64,000 nt of DNA from Hypomyces perniciosus (lineage: Eukaryota > Ascomycota > Sordariomycetes > Hypocreales > Hypocreaceae), in the NCBI GenBank assembly GCA_008477525.1, contig SPDT01000002.1, forward strand, positions 2,604,001-2,668,000, given 5' to 3'. The position numbers and the translations under genes are program-made. A model generated the notes under the pieces. It was given only the letters and a program-made list of their open reading frames with translations, made no database searches and had not been told where the DNA came from. Shown here one piece after another: positions 23,090 to 34,392 of the stretch. The number at the start of each line of letters is the position of its first letter. The first letter of the stretch is position 1.

Positions 23090-24083
23090 GCGTTAGTTTG
23101 CGACATAGGAACCGTGTAGCGGAAGTGTATATGTAGGTAGAATCGGGCCAGCAAGAGGGTGGTGAGCATCAGTCGGGATGTCTTGTCATTTCATGATTCA
23201 CCGTGAGACGCGACGAGGGGACGCAGCCTGGTGCGTGAACGTGACGCCAGGTCACGTGCACCACTTCCCATTAACAGCCCAGCCTGTGATCGGCCAAGTT
23301 AGCCTAGCCTACCCTAGAGAAGTCGCAATTTTCGGATAATAACCAAAACAAGTCTATTCATCCAATTAGCACTACGAAGTATTTGCAATGTAATCAATAA
23401 AGTTAAAAAGGTCTTACGGAATGACGCAAGGGAAGGCTGTGGCTGAGCATTCTAGTAAAAACCTCCGTACCCGCCCGTTGCGATATCGGGCATACATGCT
23501 CGTATGTCATCATTACTACCTCATTTGGCAATGGCTATTAATAAAGTTACCACCGTCTCAGCGACTTGGCTGAGATCTTCAGCATTTCTTTCAAGTCTAG
23601 CGGGCATTTCGAGATCCGAACCCCCTTCACGTACGCCAGGGCGATCATACCGTCACACCGCCTCGGGAGATAAAAAGGGAGGGCGACTTAATATCCAATT
23701 TGCCAATCGGCAGAAGATCAAGGTCTACCAAGTACAATCACTTAGACAAGAGGTACATCATCAATGGACATGCATATGCTCATGGAAAGCCACGTTGTAG
23801 TATTGTGCATGGTCTCCTAGTAGCGATGTCTAATAAGGGTATCGTCAAATGGGTGTGGCTTTCCCGCCCCTATGCTCCCTGCTTCATTCAGTTCCGAAGC
23901 CTGACCAGATAAAAAAAAAATCGAGTCATGAGTGGAAATGCAAATGGTCCAAACGCCAGCCAATCAATGCTCGAGCAATCACGAATCGATTACTCCCAAA
24001 AAAATAAAAATAAGAATAAATGTGGGAGGGTCCACAATCGTCCAAGAAGTATACCAAGTTGGGGGGTTTGCTCGTGTCGGCAT
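23090..24083. other. Intergenic region
   Basis: It comprises the promoter of the DUF2439 gene and the 3' flank of the next minus-strand gene. I see no gene or notable repeat other than short A-tracts near 23911 and 24000. Confidence 0.55.
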
Positions 24084-25634
24084 TCATGTTGACGTCATGT
24101 AGTTGGCAACTGGAGGGGCCAGGGACCGGCGGTCCGGGCCATTCCCCTTGTCAAGATAGCTGCCACCAGAAGATTCAAGCTCCATGGGGGTGACTGGACC
24201 CGGGCTCCCCAGAGGCATAAGTCTCGGGGACTTGGGCTTGTGTGATGCTGCGCTCGCAAGTTGGATTTCAACGCCATTAAGGCTGACCCCAGCAGCCAAC
24301 TGAGATGCATTTGTGGCGGAGTTTCCAAGTGCCAGGGCGGCCTGCATGATCATGTCGCGCTGGTACTGCTGCATCTTGCGTCGCGTTTCGTCTTCGGATG
24401 TCGTAGTGGACGGGCCTAGCCTGTCCCTGGACGCCTGTGTGTCCGACTTGATAGATGATGTCGGGCTTTCGGGAGTCGAAGTCAGAGGCTTTTGGCTTTG
24501 CCGTCGTTCGTAGTTTGAAGGATAGTACTTGCCCATGGGCACTGGGCTGTCGTGAAATCCGGGGGGAATATAGGAGGCAACCGGCATGTTGGACCCTTGA
24601 GCCATGAAAGACCCTATTGGAAGATGCGACGTCTTGTGGTCGGCATTCATGGCGTCGGTGTCTGTGGTTTTGTGGTGAAAAGGATGAGGGCGATGGACAC
24701 GGGTTTTGGGGTCTTCATGCATGGGGAAGTAGCCGCTTCATATAGAAAGTTAGTCGCAAGACAGGGGGATGGCTATATTATTCACTTACCCAGGCAAATC
24801 ACCGCGTGCAGAGAGAGGCTCTGGAGGAGTGTACACAGGCGCCGAATTGATCTTCCTAATCTTTGGGAGTTCGATGGCAATGGGTCGGCTGGTGTTGAAT
24901 CGGTGGGGGTTTACGGTAGAGACGCTGGGGCCGGTAATCTCTTTATCTGTAACAAATATGAGTACACAAACGGATTGTTCATGTGAGAAAAGTATGAATG
25001 AATGAATTGATGAATGAATAAATGAATGAGGAAAAGGCAGAGAATAAAAGGGGCGGTGGCACTCTGGGGTATCCGGATGGAGCTGTGGCGTCACAACGGC
25101 TCTGCCGACCGAGAGCGTTGGTGGACACTAATCAAAGCGCCTCCTAGAAGGCTCAGAAAGGCTTGGAGGAGGCTTCTAGGACCCCGCGATGGGTGGATTT
25201 TGGTGGCTTTTGCTTGTGGGGTTTGAAGGACGATTATGACATGGATAATGGGTCTTGGCCGCGCAAGCGAGACTATGCTGTCCGTCCAGGGTCCGCTGAA
25301 ATGGGGAGGGAAAAAAAGTGCCGGGAGGACATTGAATCGCCAACAGGGAACTAGAAACAAAGAAAAAAAAAAAAAAAAAAACGAAAAGGTGAAAAATAAA
25401 GGAACACATACTCTTGGCTGCTGGTGCTGGTTCCTCTGCCATGGAAAGGGGTTGTTGTGATGGTGTTGCAGGCCGCGAGCTCGCAACAACATCACCAACA
25501 TCGTCAGAGCGCCCGCTGGCGTTGGACGTCAGGGACAGTTCCGAGGAGTTGGACAGCGAGCGGCCGGGCATACCGGGGCGACGGAACGGCATCAGATAGT
25601 TGGGGCTCTTGAACGAGCGCGAGAACAAGGCCAT
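24084..25634 (-). CDS. Disordered Ser/Pro-rich protein of unknown function
   Basis: Three exons (25634-25412, 24946-24790, 24735-24084) join in frame to 343 residues. Intron 1 is long for this window (465 bp) and contains a poly-A/T tract. Intron 2 is 54 bp. The N-terminus MALFSRSFKSPNYLMPFRRPG is basic but is not a signal peptide. The middle is rich in Pro, Ser and Thr with many SP/TP sites (STPESPTSS, MPLGSPGPVTP), suggesting phosphorylation. One helical segment, TRRKMQQYQRDMIMQAALALG, lies about 100 residues before the end. No catalytic motif is visible. The protein could be a signalling or cytoskeletal adaptor, but nothing in the sequence proves that. The first exon is the least certain, because another small exon could hide in the long intron. 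Confidence 0.7.
25363..25381. repeat. Poly-A tract in intron 1 of the 24084-25634 gene
   Basis: A run of nearly 20 A on the plus strand, i.e. poly-T in the transcript sense. Confidence 0.9.
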
Positions 25635-25701
25635 TTTTGGCTTTTCTCAGCGGCTTCTTCGGGGTTGGTGTGGTTCTAGTTCTGAAGCTCCGTTGAACTC
25701 G

Positions 25702-25733
25702 GGAGACACGGAGACACGGAGACACGGAGACGC
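25702..25733. repeat. 8-bp tandem repeat GGAGACAC, four units
   Basis: Three perfect units and one variant (GGAGACGC), about 70 bp upstream of the minus-strand start at 25634. Confidence 0.85.
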
Positions 25734-25814
25734 GGGGGCGCTTCACGCAACGGAGACGGCCGGGCGCAATGGGCGAGACATGCCAAGGACCGGTCAATGG
25801 GTTTGTTTTATATA

Positions 25815-25838
25815 GTAGTAGTAGTAGTAGCAGTAGTA
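25815..25838. repeat. (GTA)n microsatellite
   Basis: About eight triplets, with one CAG interruption. Confidence 0.85.
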
Positions 25839-26584
25839 TTTGCCGCGATCTGGATCTTCAGCGTTGTTTGCTTTGTCGCTGTATGTATGTATGTAGGTCT
25901 CAGTCGGGCAGAAGAAGGACGACGCTTGATGAAAAGAGTTTGGACTGTGGGAAAGCCTAAAAAGAAAGGGAAAAAATGAGGGTTAAGAGGCTGAGGAGCT
26001 AAAGAGTTAATCAGTCCGGGGCGATGGGAAGAAGATCTCAGCGGGAGGAAGAGCAACGCATGGAACCGTAACACAGCCTGGAAGCTGAGCCCAGCTGCTA
26101 AAACAGAAGAGTCCAGTCAATGTAAGTATGTATGCAAAGTATCTATCTACATACAGTTACTGCAGGGGAGGGAGGGAACCAAAAGGTGGTGCAACAGGTG
26201 CGACGACTCGTCCGAGGCGCAGAGTACAGTTACATTTCGGCGGGCGCTTGTAGCGTTTGGCGGGGCATTAAACAACACCATTCTAGGCCTGCCCTTGCTG
26301 CCAGTGCTTGGCCCGGCCTTGGGTTGGGGGCATTTGATTCCACCACCACGAAGAGATCGCCGCTTCTGCAGCCCATCATCAGCACTGATAGGCCTCCGAC
26401 TGGTATCTGCGGAGTAATTCTTGCTCGTTTCATGGACTGGTCGGCCAATGGACGACACAGACATCACCATACCGACCTGCATCTACGGGGTATCAACAGA
26501 CACAGGCAACATCTGATCGATCCACAGCAAAATGACAGATGCTGGACGGCAAAGGGGACGGCAAAGGTAACCCCACGACAAGCG

Positions 26585-26611
26585 AACAAACAAACAAACA
26601 AACAAACAAAT
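26585..26611. repeat. (ACAA)n microsatellite
   Basis: Six or more perfect tetranucleotide units. Confidence 0.85.
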
Positions 26612-27262
26612 AGAACACCTGATTGATCGGGTGCTGGCTCTTACGAATGAGCTGCGTGTCGTACAATATCGTCGCTTGTTGCTTGTCTCACTCACCGACA
26701 GACAGACAGACATGGGGATAAGTGAGCATAAATACCTTTGCTCTGGACGGATGGATGGGATGGATACATACATACCGCGGTGGTTGTGCGGGCAGCAAGG
26801 GAAAACTTGCTCGTTCTACAGAGTATAGTTTACAGAGTGTGCTGTGCATCTCTTCATCTATCGCCAAGTGGTGTCTTCATTTCCTTCGGCAGCATCTCCG
26901 CGCTCTGGACTGCTTGAAACGGCCCATCGATGCATCCGTCCAGGCATGAGCACATGGGCGTCCAGTGTCCCCATTGTTTCCTCCCGTTCTTCTGCAAGTC
27001 ATCCGTTGGGCCATATTGATAGACACCCCCAAACCCCGTCTCTCATGACAGACCTTTCGACAATCTGTTGTGCTTATTCCCGCGTCTCCACTCGACTCCC
27101 ACCAGATGAATACGGATAGTTGATGGCGGTGGCAACGCGCATGATTACTGCTGCATAATTCCACTCCGAAAGAGTAGAAGTACTCCTATCGCAAGTAGAC
27201 ATTTTCTGCTGGTCCATCATCTTCTGCTGCCAAGACAGCCTATTTCTGCACGCTTCCGCCTT

Positions 27263-27308
27263 TGTCTCCCTGTCTCCCTGTCTCCCTGTCTCCCTGTCTC
27301 CCTGTCTC
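27263..27308. repeat. (TGTCTCCC)n tandem repeat
   Basis: Five perfect 8-bp units plus a partial one. Confidence 0.85.
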
Positions 27309-27593
27309 GCTCTCGCTGTCACTCTCGCGCTCACTCTTTTGCTGCTTCATGTTACTACATACTGGAGGAACCTTGCAGCACTCGTTTGGAGTGCTTTCAT
27401 TGATCGGCGGTGGGCCCCATGACGACCGGTCTGCGACAAGACGCCATCGCCCCGTCTCTTACTCTCAAGGCCTTTGATACGAACATGTACACGTACGTTA
27501 GTAAGAACCGTTCCTCCACTTCGTTACTTTGTGTGGTCGGCAAGCTGCAAAGAACAGATGAAAAGCCGTCCGTTCATATGTTCTGTGTGTAGG

Positions 27594-27619
27594 TGCCATA
27601 TGCCATATGCCATATGCCA
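27594..27619. repeat. (TGCCATA)3 tandem repeat
   Basis: Three perfect 7-bp units plus a partial fourth. The junctions create CATATG palindromes. Confidence 0.85.
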
Positions 27620-28782
27620 AGGATCCAAGCCAGGCTCCTTGCGGAGTCGGTTGCATCCTCTACTAATCATGCGAAGAAACAGCTGGAGCCTTCTTTGGAT
27701 ATTTGTCACTAAGTACTACATACATATGTACGGGGTACTTTGCCCATCAGATCGCAAGATTCCTGCATAATTTTGTCAGATTTTGGTGGCTATTGGCTTG
27801 ACTTTCTGCGGCCTTGGGTTGCACGAGCTCAACAATATTCCATGCACGACGTGATTGCTCACCAACGTCTTGTCATTAGACAGCCCCCCTCTGTGCTCGC
27901 AATTGGGCTGGTGCTTTTGCTCAGTTATTCTCTCACCTCCTATGGAGCACCCAAGCGGAGCCACATTCCGCGAGTCGAATGTTTTTTTTTTCTTTCTATT
28001 TTTTTTTCTCTTTAGCCTGGCGGTTTATACGGAGTCGACGGGCTGATTCTTACGTCACACTGCCGCAGACAATTGCTATTTTTCTCTAAATAAACCCGAA
28101 CTTACCGGATCGATCAGCATGACCAAAGGACAGCAAAAGAGGGGAGAGAGATTATCGTTCCAATTCCATCGTGCCGCATGGACTGGTCGTTGGCAGCCAC
28201 ACCTGGTGGTGCAGTGCAACCTCAACCTCAATATGGGAGGGATCATATTACGCGACCCAAGACGGTTGGTTACCACACTTGACGACATTGTTGAACGTAA
28301 ACATCTCTCAGCGAATACTGCAGATATTGACAAGATGTCAGAAATGACAGAATGCATCGACCAATCTCGGTGCTTTACACAGCGACGCCAGGCCACAGCA
28401 TTCGTGACGCTTGTATCCGTCACACCAATGGTATCACATATTATTATTACTAGACACTCCTTAATGGAGTGGGTGGTATCGTGGGGAAGAAAGAAATTGT
28501 GTCCGTCCAACCATAAGTCCAATTCTTCTCACATGTGCTGCAGGCACGAAAACAAGGGACAAAACCAGCAAATCATCAAGCTCCTGAACCCTTCCAACTC
28601 CAATGCAACAACCCAAGGGGCGTATCTCGTCTCTTCGTCTGCACCATCAAACAATACACTGCATATGACCCCGAATCCAGACTGCCATGGATGCAGATTG
28701 CCAAGGTCCCATTACTCCGCAAAGGTTTGTTCCAGCTGACACTCGAATAGGGCCTCGATTGGTCCCGTCCACTGTACCGCAT

Positions 28783-29439
28783 CTAGTAGAGGCGGGCGCG
28801 GCCCGTAAACCGTGATCGAGTCTCCCGATGCTTCCACCAGTACGCAAGAGCCGCAACCGTCGCAATCAGCCAGAGGAGAGCGCTGGCCAAGTCAATCCAC
28901 ACGGCGCTCTTCATGTGCTGTATGTCGCCATTGCCGTCGGGGTTCGCGTGAATGTACAGCTGTGCGCATGGATATGATACATCAACAATCAGATCTTACA
29001 AGACATCCTTTGTCCCACGGGCATTGACGTACCTTGCCGAAGACACCAAACAGCGCTATCCACAGGACAAACAGAATGAGATCCCAGACGGCGACAAACA
29101 GACCGGCGCTGCGCAGGATGAGGGGCACGGCGTAGACGATGCATGTTACCGCGGATAGAGTGCCAACGACGAGGGCGTAAACCTGGGCGCGCAATTTCTC
29201 TTGTCAACCATGACAGCTCTGATTCAAGGTGGTGTCCCATTGCTGCGCTGCGCTATTATGCTACGCGCCCAGCGGCTAGCAGCAACAGCAAGACGCCTAC
29301 TTACCCATTTGGATGTCGCATGTTGGTCAGACTGGTTTGCCCGATGCAGATCTGCGCCGTACAAGCCACAGACGGTCACGGCCAGCGCGAAGCAGGCAAA
29401 GTGAAGGCCCGTGAAGGCGAGGTAGCTGATGGCCGGCAT
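28783..29439 (-). CDS. Small MARVEL-like membrane protein, four TM helices
   Basis: Three exons (29439-29305, 29182-29033, 28959-28783; introns 122 and 73 bp) join in frame to 153 residues. Four hydrophobic segments are visible: about residues 5-28 (LAFTGLHFACFALAVTVCGLYG), 46-68, 72-93 (LFVAVWDLILFVLWIALFGVFG) and 114-136. A conserved-looking WD precedes the third exit, and the C-terminus is basic. This pattern and length match the fungal MARVEL-domain proteins, which sit in the plasma membrane or vesicles and organise membrane domains. The frame upstream of the chosen ATG stays open for a while but has no in-frame ATG, so an additional first exon is possible. The fourth helix contains WIDLASALLWLIATVAAL. 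Confidence 0.8.
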
Positions 29440-29528
29440 GACGGGGGCCCAAAGATCGGTATACGGATTGGGATCGATTGACTCGGTCGATGAGGCGCGT
29501 CGATGCGCGTAGCCGTACGAGTGAGTGA

Positions 29529-29549
29529 GTGTGTGTGTGTGTGTGTGTT
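29529..29549. repeat. (GT)n microsatellite
   Basis: About ten GT units, preceded by a GAGTGAGT run. Confidence 0.85.
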
Positions 29550-29643
29550 TGCTACGCCGCTGCGGCCGAGGGATCGCCGAAGGAGCAGTACGGAGGAGGA
29601 CTCGTCAAGGCGATGATGCGACAGCGGTTTGTGAGGGCGGAAG

Positions 29644-29644
<1 letters not shown>

Positions 29645-29689
<45 letters not shown>

Positions 29690-29690
29690 C
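29645..29690. repeat. (TTA)15 microsatellite
   Basis: A perfect trinucleotide run about 205 bp upstream of the MARVEL-like start codon. Confidence 0.9.
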
Positions 29691-31161
29691 GAGTGAAGGT
29701 TGACTCTGTTCTGTATTGTCACCGCATTTTGCCTAAGACAGTTCATTTCGTTGCTTTCTCCCTAAACCAGCCTGATGGACGCCAATGACGTCAGTAAATA
29801 AACCAATGAACTGGAACGGTCAGAACGGCGCATTGTTGGATTAGTTGACAGGTCACGTGACCCGTCTGTTTGTCAGAAAGTTCATGTTTGATCCATCTAT
29901 ATATCTAGTATTAGATCCTATTTAGGACGCATCTCTGCATCTCTGCATTTCCGCCTTGCGCCTTGCGACAACCCTGACACAGAATTGAGAATATTCTTAT
30001 GCCCGGCCGTCACAGGGCAACAATGGGGGCCAATCCGTCGTGCCCCGTCTGCTCCACTTTGTTTTCATCTTTCACGTGGGGCCTACAAGATGCTGCCTCA
30101 TAGAGGTGCCATTTGCAAGTTCAGCCTGATTATTCGATGTTTTGCACTGCCCTTATGAGCTCATGCCATGTCGCCCGCCCGCCGTTTTGTTATCGATCCG
30201 AAATTCTGGAAATTCTGGAACGGACTCAGCCTCCCTTTTTCGAAACCTGCAACCAACCAATCAACCAACCAAGACCATGGGATGAGCTGCCTGATACTAC
30301 CTGGAAAACTGCTAAGTAAAGATATGAGGTACTATGAGGAGCTGGAGAACTCAGATGGCTGGGACTTGCTGCTGCCCCTCTCTCTGCCTGCGATTTCGAC
30401 GGTGGTGGCCTGTGGTGGCCTTGAGCTCCAGGCGTTTGAGCCTTTTAGCGCAGGCTGAGGATTCCCCCCCCCATCGTGGCACGGACTGTGAACAGGGGCC
30501 ACAGAAGGCACAGCAACCTAATTTGAACTGGACTACTGCTCCGTATTACCGAATTGGCGGCCGAATGACTGCACTTTTTGCATTTTCGCAATAGTCAAGC
30601 CTTCGCTTCGGCAGCCGATCGGCTAGAGTTGTCGCGGACCGTTGATGGCGCTTCTTCCACGCGCGCGCATGCGAACTGGTCCGCATCATTTTTTTTGGCC
30701 TGCTCGCTTTGGCTTGCTTTGGCGCTCTTCAGTTAGCGTCATGTTTGCACGCCTCGTCTTGGTCGATCAAAGCACTCAGCTGACAGCATACAGAGAGAGT
30801 AGAGTCACTGAAGCTTAAAATGGGAAAGCAAAATGTGTGCTTGGATCTTCTGCCTTGCAGCCTTCGTCTCGCCTTACCCTCGCAAGCCCCTGTTGCCAAC
30901 CTTGGGCGAAGATGCAAGGAATCGCTGCCGGGACACGACCGGGACAGGGGCGCCCCAGAGCACCGGGTCCGTAATTGTCCAATGGACGTCCCGAATGACA
31001 GCTTACCTGTTTGCTGAGGCCGTGGGATGCCTTCGGGCACTTCCCTAGGCGTCTCTTCCCCGTGGCCATGCCTGGCCCCATGGGAGGGCCTGAGTCACAG
31101 AGTTGTTGCTGTCTGCTGCGCCATGGGGGTGAGTGTTGAAGCTGTCCCTGGCGAGAGCTTC

Positions 31162-31169
31162 TATATAAA
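31162..31169 (+). promoter_or_regulatory. TATA box of the small cysteine-rich gene
   Basis: TATATAAA lies 211 bp upstream of the ATG at 31373. It is followed by a pyrimidine-rich leader with TTGATCTC repeated four times at about 31270-31310. Confidence 0.6.
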
Positions 31170-31372
31170 CCCGGCGAGATGTCGAGAGGAGAATGTTTCG
31201 ATTCATCACTTCACTCGCACATCACTTGATCATTCCACCAGCTCTTCTCTTGCTCAAGTCATCTATTCTTTGATCTCTCCTTGATCTCCTTGATCTCTTT
31301 GATCTCCTCGATAACCTCAATTACCTCGACCATAAAGGCCAATCCCACTACATAATCGCAACACTCGTCAAG

Positions 31373-31695
31373 ATGCCCCGCAACCACAGGTACTTGCTGA
31401 GCACTCCTGAACTGTTGATGGCACGTACTGATCTGGTAATAGCGAGTCTGCCTCCGTCTCTGACTACCACGTTGGTAGCAGCAAGAGCCGTCGCCAAGGA
31501 ACCTCCAACGGAGCTGCGACAGCAACTGTATCCTTGTGGCAATGTGTTCGTCTCCCAATCCCTATACGCCCTCCTGCTACAAACACTAACATATAGCAGT
31601 GCCGATGCGCGAATGGCTGGTTCTCCGTCAAGCTAGACTCCAGCTGCCCAATGTGCCACTGCTATCGCTGCAACCAGTGCCGGTATGCCAGCTAA
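31373..31695 (+). CDS. 71-residue cysteine-rich, probable zinc-binding protein
   Basis: Three small exons (31373-31389, 31443-31545, 31600-31695) join in frame to 71 residues. Both introns have proper signals: GTACTT...CTGAT...TAG in the first and CACTAAC...CAG in the second. The acceptor 3 bp upstream would add one Gln. The N-terminal half is Ser-rich and basic. The C-terminal half reads LWQCCRCANGWFS, then SSCPMC, then CYRCNQC. Paired CxxC knuckles of this kind are typical of a small zinc ribbon, and the layout resembles small proteins common in Sordariomycetes that have no assigned function. There is no signal peptide. A TATA box and CT-rich leader support real transcription. It was found by splicing and is too short to stand out as an open frame. 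Confidence 0.62.
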
Positions 31696-32898
31696 TGAGA
31701 CTCCCACGACCACGGCCATTGGGCCATGCGATGTTCTCTATGTGTACCAAAACCACGACGGGATGACGGCACGGCGGCATGGCGACATTGTACTTGTGAT
31801 CATGACTGGAGTTTTAGGTCTGGCATTTGTTCTGCCACAGTGGATGGGAGGGCGTTTAAATTTACGTGGGGGTGCATTCTTCTCTTCATCATCACCAAGA
31901 TGGATATAGACATAGACTAGATTCGAGATAAACAGCAATGTTTTTGACTCCTTTACTCACTTCGCCCTTTTTTGCTCTCGACTCATTTCCCTCTCGCAGG
32001 CCTCAATACGAAAACCACACTGGAAAAATAATAGAAAAGGCACTCTGCCAAGCATACTTTTTTGACTCATCTTCTAATACCTACATAAGAGTCTAGTGAG
32101 TTGTTGCCTTGGGTATCTCAGCACTAACAAGGCAACAGTTCCCTCATTTTTAGGCTACATGCACCAACTACGGAGCACTATCTCCCCTGTAGTAGTAATA
32201 AACACATGACCGACCTGCGGGCGGAGCAGCAGTGCGCCCCGGTCAGGTGCCCCGCTTTTCGGCCCGCCGCTGAGTCAACGGAACGGTGAAACCCTGAGGG
32301 TTAATTGAACTAGGAGAACTAGCAGAAGGGAACTAACAGCCCTACGCAGAGACGTCATGTAGGACTTGCAGGGCTTTCTTTCATCTTTTTTTAGATTTAG
32401 TACTACTTAATCTATTTCAGGGCATTAGATATGAAATCTGTGAGTTGTTAGGTAAGATATCCCAAAACATTATGGTTAGGAAATGTCGAGTAAGGTACTC
32501 TGTATATGACTTCAATTCGTAAACCTACACTTTTCCCCATGGACGTTAAATTGACAGATGAATCGTTGCATATATCGCTCGTAACAAAATCCCTGCGGAA
32601 GCGAATCTTATCTATGATTTTTAGATCAGTAATTGGTGATCTAAAGAATATTCCAAGTTGTGAGGAGACAATTGACAGACGCAGTTCAATAACAATACCT
32701 GGCAGCTGTTGACAACCGTATCTTGTTTTGTTTATTGTTTCTTTTAAAAAATCTCCTTCTTGTGCGGAATTTTTTTTTTCCTTTTTTGAAATAAATAGGG
32801 CCAGCTGTTGACCTCGATCTTTAACCGTCCACATCAACAGCTTTCAACCGAAAGTTGCACTCAGCCCTTCGTGTGACTTTCGCAACTGACTCTTCACC
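31696..32898. other. 1.2 kb intergenic region
   Basis: It contains a hairpin at 32102-32137, a GC-rich stretch at 32210-32280 and AT-rich flanks. Its right end is the promoter of the first BTB gene, with two CAGCTGTTGAC copies at 32703 and 32802. No gene is supported. Confidence 0.55.
32102..32137. repeat. Perfect 10-bp inverted repeat, 16-nt loop
   Basis: TGTTGCCTTG and CAAGGCAACA are exact reverse complements. It may be a fragment of a mobile element end or a chance hairpin. Confidence 0.7.
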
Positions 32899-33725
32899 AT
32901 GTCCAACAATGGAATCGCCGCAGTCCTGCTCAGGCTTCTCGACTCGGGAGACTACAGCGACTTGATGTTCGTGTGCAACGGACAGGAGTTCAAGGTCCAC
33001 AAGAGCATCGTGTGTGGGCAATCCGCCGTCATCAAAGCGGCTCTTCAAGAGCAGTTCCAGGTAGGTCCCTGTCGAGGTGAAAGAACACTGATTTGCAGGT
33101 TATGCTGACAACAATTTAGGAGTCTGAAAACAGTTCCATCGTAATGGACGGATTTGATCCATCCACCGTCAAGAAGTTGATTCAGTTCTTGTACAGTGGC
33201 GATTACCAGGGTGCTGATGACGAGAAGACTCGCCCTGAGAAGAAAAAGGAAGAAAAAGAAGACAAGACAGGCCCCTCGCATGACTCTGACCACGAGGCTG
33301 ACAATGAATCGACAGCTCCAGTCCCGCCGCTCCCCAAGAACGTTTCCACGAGCCAAGAATCTGCTGCAGAAGCGCCACCCAAGGCCCTAGCTAAGACTGC
33401 CCTCACCGAGCACATCCGTGTCAATTCGATCGCTGACTACTACGGTGTCGATGCTCTCGTCTCCTTGTCGAACACCAAGATCAAGTGCTTCCTCGATGGC
33501 AGCAAGGCTAAATATTGGGCCCCCATCCTCCCCGCGGTTGTGCAGACAGCGGTCAACTCGACGGGAGACAAAGGCGTCCTGGACATCCTGGCCTCGGCGA
33601 TTGCAGAGAACATCAACTGTGTGGATTTGAACGAATTCGAGGGCTTGGGTCTCATGTCTGACTTCTCCTGTTTGACTTCTCCATCAGGGTCCCGAAGAGC
33701 TGTGCTAAGGAAATCCAGGCGTTGA
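32899..33725 (+). CDS. BTB/POZ-domain protein, paralog 1 (altered C-terminus)
   Basis: Exons 32899-33060 and 33120-33725 (59-bp intron) give 255 residues. The BTB fold is spread over both exons: LLDSGDYSDLMFVCNGQEF, VHKSIVCGQSAVIKAAL, then STVKKLIQFLYSGDYQ. A charged linker follows (EKKKEEKEDK), then a BACK-like helix block EHIRVNSIADYYGVDALVSL and a conserved segment containing STGDKGVLDILASAI. BTB proteins usually act as dimeric adaptors, for example for Cullin-3 ligases. After MSDFS the frame shifts relative to the paralogs because of a 14-bp duplication (33660-33673), so the native tail is replaced by 17 unrelated residues. The intron sits at the same codon (after residue 54) as in paralog 2. 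Confidence 0.85.
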
Positions 33726-34392
33726 CGTCCAAGTCTTTTGAGAAGCGGCGTCGGCAAGAGACTTCTGAAGAACTGATCTACAACAGATTCGTTCGCAGAC
33801 GACTCCCGTCTTTCTAGGTCAGTCTAAATATCGCGAGGATCTTGAGTTGGGCTGCCTGGACTTTGGTCTTTGACCCGGATGGCGATAGAGAAGAGGTTTG
33901 GGATGCAAGTCATCCCCTGAATATTCCATGCATGGAAGTAATAGTTCCACTCGGTTAGCTAGAAGAAGAAAGGTTCTTCAATGGGTTGATTTCAAAGGCA
34001 TCTTGTTAATCGTCAGTGATGTTGTATGACAGCAAAGTAATCTTGTGCCTCAAAACCATGGCAGTATTTAATGAGCATGAATAGGCTCTTCTTCACAGGG
34101 ATGTGAATGGACACGCTTCTAAATATCAGCGCTACGTGGATGACCACAGAATGTTGTCATTGTTGTCGGCCTCCTGCATAGGGAGGGGAATCTGGTGACT
34201 TCCACCACTAACTGGCGCTGTACTTCGATGGTAACTTTTGTCACTGGAACTATGTTAAGGCTTCACGTTCAATATCTGGTAGGTGAATGAATCCAACCAT
34301 AAAAAAATCTAATTTCGATATATGCCCGATGGCCTTCAACCTCCCCCTTTCGTTATCATGAATTCCAGTCATAGGACTGCTGCTGCTCTGCG
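33726..34392. other. Intergenic region between BTB paralogs
   Basis: The first 90 bp still carry the former C-terminal coding sequence of paralog 1 in another frame, up to a stop at 33815-33817. The rest is the promoter of paralog 2. Nothing else is visible. Confidence 0.6.

Larger units (their letters stand above)
25635..28782. other. 3.1 kb gene-poor region with many microsatellites
   Basis: Both strands carry only short frames without motifs. The longest (28119-28739, 206 codons) has no recognisable domain. At least six simple repeats are present: ggagacac, GTA, ACAA, TGTCTCCC, TGCCATA and T-rich tracts near 27981-28015. I see no gene that I can support. Confidence 0.6.
29440..31372. other. 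1.9 kb intergenic region
   Basis: It holds (GT)n and (TTA)n microsatellites next to the MARVEL gene and, at its right end, the promoter and leader of the small cysteine-rich gene. Short frames at 30113-30594 and 30729-31081 have no motifs. I see no other gene. Confidence 0.55.

Noticed and set aside
26132..26626. 164-codon plus-strand frame
   Set aside because: It runs through an ACAA microsatellite and contains no recognisable feature.
27263..27308. 8-bp repeat array as a CRISPR
   Set aside because: Direct tandem units without spacers, in a eukaryotic genome. It is a microsatellite.
28119..28739. 206-codon plus-strand open frame
   Set aside because: No domain, no signal peptide, unusual composition, no splice or promoter support. 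It looks like a chance frame in a gene-poor region.
33670..33687. 18-nt GT..AG segment as an intron in BTB paralog 1
   Set aside because: Far too short for splicing, and removal does not restore the paralog-like frame.
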